In this document: positions 38,462 through 42,161 of the stretch, piece after piece
How positions within the stretch are numbered: the first letter of the stretch is position 1
Layout of the letters: each line of letters starts with the position of its first letter
NCBI GenBank assembly: GCA_944389935.1
Contig: CALXOE010000031.1
Span: 1 to 42,161, forward strand
From: an uncultured Victivallis sp.
GTDB taxonomy: Bacteria; Verrucomicrobiota; Lentisphaeria; Victivallales; Victivallaceae
DNA length: 42,161 bases
Direction of reading: 5' to 3'
Translations under genes and position numbers: made by a program
The notes under the pieces: model-generated
Told to the model about the DNA's origin: nothing
Seen by the model: only the letters and a program-made list of their open reading frames with translations
Databases searched by the model: none

Positions 38462-40240
38462 TCAACGAACTGCAAGCTCCCGGCGCAGTTGACGGACCGT
38501 CTCCCCGAAGTAATCGAGGGCAGCCTCCACCGGCGCAGGCGTCGAGAGATCGACTCCCGCGTCGCGCATGATGTCGAGCACATCTTTTGAGTCTCCGGCT
38601 TTCAGGAACCCGAAATAGGCTTCCCGCTTCGCCGGATCGCCCGAAAGCAGATTCCCCGCGAGTTTCACCGCCGCCGACATCCCCGTCGCATATTTGTAGA
38701 CGTAGAAGTTATAGTAGAAGTGCGGGATTCTCGCCCACTCAACCCCGATCAGAGGATCAGCATCAACTTCCGGACCGTAATAGAGTTTGTTCAGCTCATA
38801 GTATTTCTCATTCATCAGATCGGCGGTCAGCGGGACTCCCTGCTCGGCCAGTTCATGAATCATAAGCTCGAATTCCGCGAACATCGTCTGGCGATAGATC
38901 GTGCCGCGGATCTCATCGGCAAGATGTCCGAGCAGATAGCAGCGGAAATCACGGTCGTCGGTGTGGTTGAGCAGATGATTGAAGAGCAGAATCTCGTTCG
39001 TCGTACTCGCCACTTCCGCTACGAAGATGCTGTAATCCGCGTAGTGATAGGGTTGTGTCCGGTTCGAGTAGAAGCTGTGCATCGAGTGTCCGAGCTCGTG
39101 CGCGAGCGTGAACACATCGTTCAGCGTATCATTGTAGTTCAGCAGCAGATAGGGATAAGTATCGTAACAGCCGCTCGAGTAGGCGCCAGACCGTTTCCCC
39201 TTGCGTTCCGGAACATCGACCCAGCGCTGACTGAACGCGAGTTCGAGATGCTGCGCATACTCTTTCCCGAGCGGAGAGAGCGCCTGTTTCACGAGCTCAA
39301 CCGCTTCGGCAAAGGTGTACGCCTTGCGGCAGGAGGGTACGAGCGGGTTGTACATGTCATACATGTCGAGTTTGTCGAGCTTCATCACCTCGCGCCGCAG
39401 CGTCATGTAATCGTAAAACACGTCGAGTTTGCCATGTACCGCCAAGATCAGGTTGCGGTAGACCTCTGCCGGCACGTTATCGGAGAAGAGCGCCTGTTCC
39501 AGCGCGGAGGGATAGTGGCGGATACGGGCGCCGACCACATGCTTTTTGACCACACCGTCGAGCGTCGAGGCGAAAGTATTGCGGAACTTTGAGTAAGTGG
39601 AGAACATTTTCCGGAACGCGCGTCTGCGCACTTCCCGGTCGGAGCTTTCGAGGAAGCGGCGATAGCTGCCGTGGGTCAGCAACTCGGATTTCCCGGTTTC
39701 TCCCTTGATTTTCCCGAAATCGAGATCGGCGTCGTTCAGGATGCTGAACGTCTTGGATGGCGTAGCGAGCACGTCGCCTAGGGTGCCGAGCAGCCGTTCT
39801 TCCGGTTCGCTCAATGTGTGGGGTTTTTCGCGCAGGAGTTCGATCAGGCTGCGGCGGTAGAGTTCGAGTTCGGGAGAATCGAGAAATGTTTTTATGCGTT
39901 CGTCCGGGATTGCCATGATCTCCGGATCGAACCATGCACTGGTTTCGGCGAGCGATGCGAAGAGTCCCTCGACCCGGTCGACCCGGGCGCGGTTCCGGTT
40001 GTCGGCAGTGTTCTCATCGGAACGGAGGTGGGCGTAAACATAGACTTTTTCGCCGAGACGTTCAAACGCATCGAGCGCTTCGATCGCCTGTTTCAGGGTA
40101 GCCGGACTTTCGGCGAGTCGGCCGCGGAATGCGAGGAACGCCTCCGCCAGTGGTTTAATCCGGTTGAAATCCTCTTCCCACGCATCGGCATCGGGATAAA
40201 TTGCTTCGAGATCCCAAGTCTGTTCTGCAGAAATCTTCAT
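38462..40240 (-). CDS. pepF: Oligoendopeptidase F (M3 family)
   Basis: The start at 40240 follows AGGAGA; a longer frame from 40276 runs into the promoter. The 592-residue protein matches PepF in length and order: N-terminal helical part (MKISAEQTWDLEAIYPD), then the zinc motif HELGH (381-385) in TLAHELGHSMHSF and the third ligand Glu about 25-30 residues later (FVAEVASTTNE). YPYLLLNYNDT and PHFYYNFYVYKYATG are family hallmarks. It is a cytoplasmic zinc peptidase cutting short peptides. Its promoter (40267-40295) lies just after the rpsU terminator. Confidence 0.95.
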   Translation of the reverse strand: MKISAEQTWDLEAIYPDADAWEEDFNRIKPLAEAFLAFRGRLAESPATLKQAIEALDAFERLGEKVYVYAHLRSDENTADNRNRARVDRVEGLFASLAETSAWFDPEIMAIPDERIKTFLDSPELELYRRSLIELLREKPHTLSEPEERLLGTLGDVLATPSKTFSILNDADLDFGKIKGETGKSELLTHGSYRRFLESSDREVRRRAFRKMFSTYSKFRNTFASTLDGVVKKHVVGARIRHYPSALEQALFSDNVPAEVYRNLILAVHGKLDVFYDYMTLRREVMKLDKLDMYDMYNPLVPSCRKAYTFAEAVELVKQALSPLGKEYAQHLELAFSQRWVDVPERKGKRSGAYSSGCYDTYPYLLLNYNDTLNDVFTLAHELGHSMHSFYSNRTQPYHYADYSIFVAEVASTTNEILLFNHLLNHTDDRDFRCYLLGHLADEIRGTIYRQTMFAEFELMIHELAEQGVPLTADLMNEKYYELNKLYYGPEVDADPLIGVEWARIPHFYYNFYVYKYATGMSAAVKLAGNLLSGDPAKREAYFGFLKAGDSKDVLDIMRDAGVDLSTPAPVEAALDYFGETVRQLRRELAVR

Positions 40241-40266
40241 GGTATTCTCCTGTTCGTGTTTTACAT

Positions 40267-40295
40267 AAGGTAACACCGCCCGCGCGTCGCGTCAA
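40267..40295 (-). promoter_or_regulatory. Promoter of pepF
   Basis: On the minus strand TTGACG (40295-40290), a 17-bp spacer and TACCTT (40272-40267), about 30 bp from ATG 40240 and directly after the rpsU terminator. Confidence 0.5.
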
Positions 40296-40298
40296 GGC

Positions 40299-40335
40299 AA
40301 AAAAGAAGCGTCGCAGTGAAACTTCACCGTGACGC
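40299..40335 (-). terminator. Terminator of rpsU
   Basis: On the minus strand GCGTCACGGTGAA pairs with TTCACTGCGACGC (one mismatch, one G-T), followed by TTCTTTTTT. Confidence 0.75.
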
Positions 40336-40358
40336 TCTCTTCAGATCGCAACTCAGGC

Positions 40359-40526
40359 TCAGCGATGACGCTGCTTCGCCTCGCGACGCTTGACTTCGCT
40401 CGGCTTCTCGTAATGACGCCGATTGCGGAGTTCCTTGAGGGTGCCCTCTTTGTCGAGTTTCTTCTTCAACCGACGCAGAGCGCGGTCGATGATCTCGCCT
40501 TTCTTGACGCGGACCTCGGTATCCAT
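40359..40526 (-). CDS. rpsU: 30S ribosomal protein S21 (bS21)
   Basis: A 55-residue gene that is easily missed. It begins [20 protein letters not shown], continues [20 protein letters not shown] and ends [15 protein letters not shown]: highly basic, with the conserved RRLKKK and [11 protein letters not shown] segments of bS21, a small-subunit protein that helps initiation and base-pairing near the anti-Shine-Dalgarno end of 16S rRNA. AAAGGGGGTG is its ribosome-binding site. It has its own promoter (40573-40601) and terminator (40299-40335). A longer frame over the same bases (40324-40536) is an out-of-frame shadow. Confidence 0.95.
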   Translation of the reverse strand: MDTEVRVKKGEIIDRALRRLKKKLDKEGTLKELRNRRHYEKPSEVKRREAKQRHR

Positions 40527-40572
40527 GCTGATTCACCCCCTTTATCGGATTTTTGTATTGAAATATTTCATT

Positions 40573-40601
40573 ACTATAACACGTTTCTACGCGGTTTGCA
40601 A
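40573..40601 (-). promoter_or_regulatory. Promoter of rpsU
   Basis: On the minus strand TTGCAA (40601-40596), a 17-bp spacer and TATAGT (40578-40573), about 47 bp upstream of the start. Confidence 0.6.
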
Positions 40602-40618
40602 CTGGAGAAACGGAAAAA

Positions 40619-41482
40619 TCAGATGTTTTTCGGGATGCGCGCTTTCAACGGGCTGAGCAGTTCAGCCGGGACGCGCAGTCTCCCTGCTCCAATGCCGAGT
40701 GAGATGTTCGGGGAGTTTCTGCCGTGATAATCACTGCCGCCCGAGAGCGCCAGTTCATAGATTTGAGCCAGTTCGATCATCATCTGTGTTTCCCCTGGCC
40801 CGAAAAGGCTGTAATAACCCTCAACGGCGTCGAGTCCGAGCGGAGCAAAACGCTTCATGACGCGCCGCGCCCAGGCCCGCTCATTGCGCTCGCGATAGAC
40901 CGGATGGGCCCAGACGGAGACGCCTCCGGCGGCATGAATCGCGTCGAAAGCGCGGACCGGATCGGGAAGCGTTCGCTGAACATAAGCGGGGCAGCCGCGT
41001 TTCAGCAGTTTATCGAAAACGGACTGGAGAGTGGGGAAGCCGTAATCTTCCATGAGAGCCCGGGCGAAGTGCGGCCGTCCGATCGAGGCGGTGTCGCCTG
41101 CGGCCGCGAGAGCCGGGTGATCCCAGGTAAGCGGATATCCGAGCGAGTTGAGCTTGCGGCGGATCGCTTCGTTGCGGATCTCGCGGTTTTGCCGCATCTC
41201 TTCGAGGAATGAGCACAGTTCCGGATTCTTGTGGTCGAGGAAAAGACCGACAATATGCAGTTCTCGATTGCCGAACATGGTGGAAATCTCGACCCCGGGG
41301 ATGGCTTCCAGCTCCGGGAATGTGCGTGCGGCCTCGAGAAATTCGGGGCAGCCGCCGACCGTATCATGATCGGTCAAGGCGACGGCTGCGAGGCCGGAAG
41401 CGGCGGCGGCTTTCACGATATCAGCGGGAGGATCGCTGCCGTCTGAAGAGTTGCTGTGTACGTGCAGGTCGATGTATTTCAT
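40619..41482 (-). CDS. PHP-domain phosphoesterase, RNase AM (YciV/TrpH) type
   Basis: A 287-residue PHP protein. Metal ligands are in DLHVHSNSSDGS (residues 5-16), LTDHDTVGG, IPGVEIST and the C-terminal SGGSDYHG, the usual set of the YciV group. E. coli members trim nucleotides from 5' ends of 5S and 23S rRNA and act on short nucleotide substrates. VSVWAHPVY is also typical. No clear ribosome-binding site precedes the ATG, so translation may depend on the LemA-like gene that ends 22 bp upstream. Confidence 0.92.
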   Translation of the reverse strand: MKYIDLHVHSNSSDGSDPPADIVKAAAASGLAAVALTDHDTVGGCPEFLEAARTFPELEAIPGVEISTMFGNRELHIVGLFLDHKNPELCSFLEEMRQNREIRNEAIRRKLNSLGYPLTWDHPALAAAGDTASIGRPHFARALMEDYGFPTLQSVFDKLLKRGCPAYVQRTLPDPVRAFDAIHAAGGVSVWAHPVYRERNERAWARRVMKRFAPLGLDAVEGYYSLFGPGETQMMIELAQIYELALSGGSDYHGRNSPNISLGIGAGRLRVPAELLSPLKARIPKNI

Positions 41483-41504
41483 ATAAGAGAACAGGATTGA
41501 GCCG

Positions 41505-41981
41505 TCAGAAGCGTTCGCGCGGGGTGAAGCGGCAGAGTTTTGTGAACCACCGTGTATCGGATTTTTCGACGAGATGGTTGTAATGTTCGAGTTCCGCGCG
41601 GCATTCCGGCAGGGCCTGCTGCAGAGCCTCTCCGAGTTTCCGGTATTCGTTGAGAAGCGGCTGGCTGAGGGTATCTGCGGGAAGAGCGTCGATCTGAGTC
41701 GCCGCCCGGGTGTCGCATTCGAGTCTGGCGGTCATGGAGTTGTTTTCGGGGGAGGGGGAATCATTGTCGAGTTCTGCTGCGATCTGCCGCCGCCGATTCA
41801 GGATCACGGAAATGAAATGGATCTTGATGTCAAGCTGTTTGCGTCGCATGGCCATGGCGTTGAAGAGGAAGATGAAGATTCCAACCAGAACGACCAGGAG
41901 CAGAGAGAGGATCGTTCCCGGGCTGGAAAAGTCATTGTTTTTGAAAAAAGCGTCGATCGCTGAACTTGAGGCAGTTATCAT
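41505..41981 (-). CDS. LemA-like membrane protein
   Basis: The start at 41981 lies 6 nt after GGAG; a GTG at 41993 is less likely. The 158-residue protein has one membrane segment (about 20-42; ILSLLLVVLVGIFIFLFNAMAM) and a helical rest. QLDIKIHFISVILNRRRQI resembles LemA's IDVQLKRRYDLIPNL, and ELEHYNHLVEK-to-FTPRERF resembles the LemA C-terminus. The N-terminal extension and short core make it a diverged member if the match holds. Its role is unknown. Confidence 0.7.
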   Translation of the reverse strand: MITASSSAIDAFFKNNDFSSPGTILSLLLVVLVGIFIFLFNAMAMRRKQLDIKIHFISVILNRRRQIAAELDNDSPSPENNSMTARLECDTRAATQIDALPADTLSQPLLNEYRKLGEALQQALPECRAELEHYNHLVEKSDTRWFTKLCRFTPRERF

Positions 41982-42114
41982 GGGTGTCTCCACAAAATTG
42001 GTTATGTCAAATATTTTATTAATGTATCGTTCCTCGGACAGTTCGTCAAGCGTAATCGGGAAGTGTTCCCCGTTGTTTTTCTCGGAAAAGTTGTAAAAAA
42101 GTTTGGTTTTGAGC

Positions 42115-42143
42115 TTGAAAAGTTCCTGGATGGGGGTTATGTT
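42115..42143 (+). promoter_or_regulatory. Rightward promoter leaving the window
   Basis: TTGAAA (42115-42120), a 17-bp spacer and TATGTT (42138-42143). No coding frame is seen from 41994 to the right edge, so this probably serves a gene beyond it. Confidence 0.4.
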
Positions 42144-42161
42144 AAGAATCTGTTGCGTCCT

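Noticed and set aside
40324..40536. 70-codon minus-strand frame over rpsU
   Set aside because: Out of frame with the 55-residue S21 gene, which has the family sequence, a ribosome-binding site, a promoter and a terminator.

Overview
The window looks like chromosome from a GC-rich, glycan-degrading member of the Lentisphaerota (Victivallis-like). This is inference from gene content: two pseudopilin-like proteins carry both the FTLIELL prepilin motif and a C-terminal H-X9-DG motif, and they sit among secreted glycan-active enzymes, GntR-type regulators with sugar-binding-like domains, a eukaryotic-like Ser/Thr kinase, and a MoxR/VWA/SWIM operon. Most genes are GC-rich. The exception is an AT-rich ankyrin-repeat gene beside a tRNA-Ala.

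Layout. 1-500: 5' part of an exported protein running off the left edge. 684-4435: a LysR regulator divergent from a small helical protein, an SDR oxidoreductase, an iron-sulfur-flavoprotein-type reductase and an alpha/beta hydrolase. 4458-8165 (minus): PTS-IIA/CBS sensor, ArsB/NhaD-type permease, RsmE and a LysM lipoprotein, read as one operon. 8261-10402 (minus): Ser/Thr kinase with an extracytoplasmic Cache-like sensor. 10564-12571: an unknown exported protein and EpmA. 12568-16824: a PocR-AraC regulator divergent from a NahK-like sugar kinase and a GH42 beta-galactosidase. 16907-17542: PurO-type IMP cyclohydrolase. 17757-20127: IclR regulator and FAD oxidoreductase. 20221-28883: a glycan locus with a GntR regulator, a six-hairpin protein, a pseudopilin interrupted by an in-frame repetitive insertion, a double beta-helix protein, a GH2 and an SGNH hydrolase. 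29013-31635: SWIM, MoxR ATPase and zincin-like/VWA protein. 31648-36980 (minus): a second glycan locus with a GntR regulator, pseudopilin, TIM-barrel hydrolase and GPH-type transporter. 37286-38040: AT-rich ankyrin gene between imperfect direct repeats, lying 3' of tRNA-Ala(GGC). 38462-41981 (minus): PepF, ribosomal protein S21 (55 aa), a PHP phosphoesterase and a LemA-like protein.

How the genes work together. The two GntR loci share one design: regulator, H-X9-DG pseudopilin, secreted glycan-active protein(s). One also has a transporter. The left locus has two consensus promoters, each overlapped by a 14-bp palindrome with an AATATT core, so one regulator could control both transcripts. The standout is the pseudopilin at 22698-23954. 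Its FTLIELL motif occurs twice, 474 nt apart and in frame. The first copy is cut off from its membrane helix, and the intervening DNA carries GC-rich hairpin-forming repeats. The likeliest reading is an insertion element that re-creates the motif it lands in, possibly a switch.

Limits: everything is read by eye. Family names rest on motif recognition; no search or structure prediction was run.
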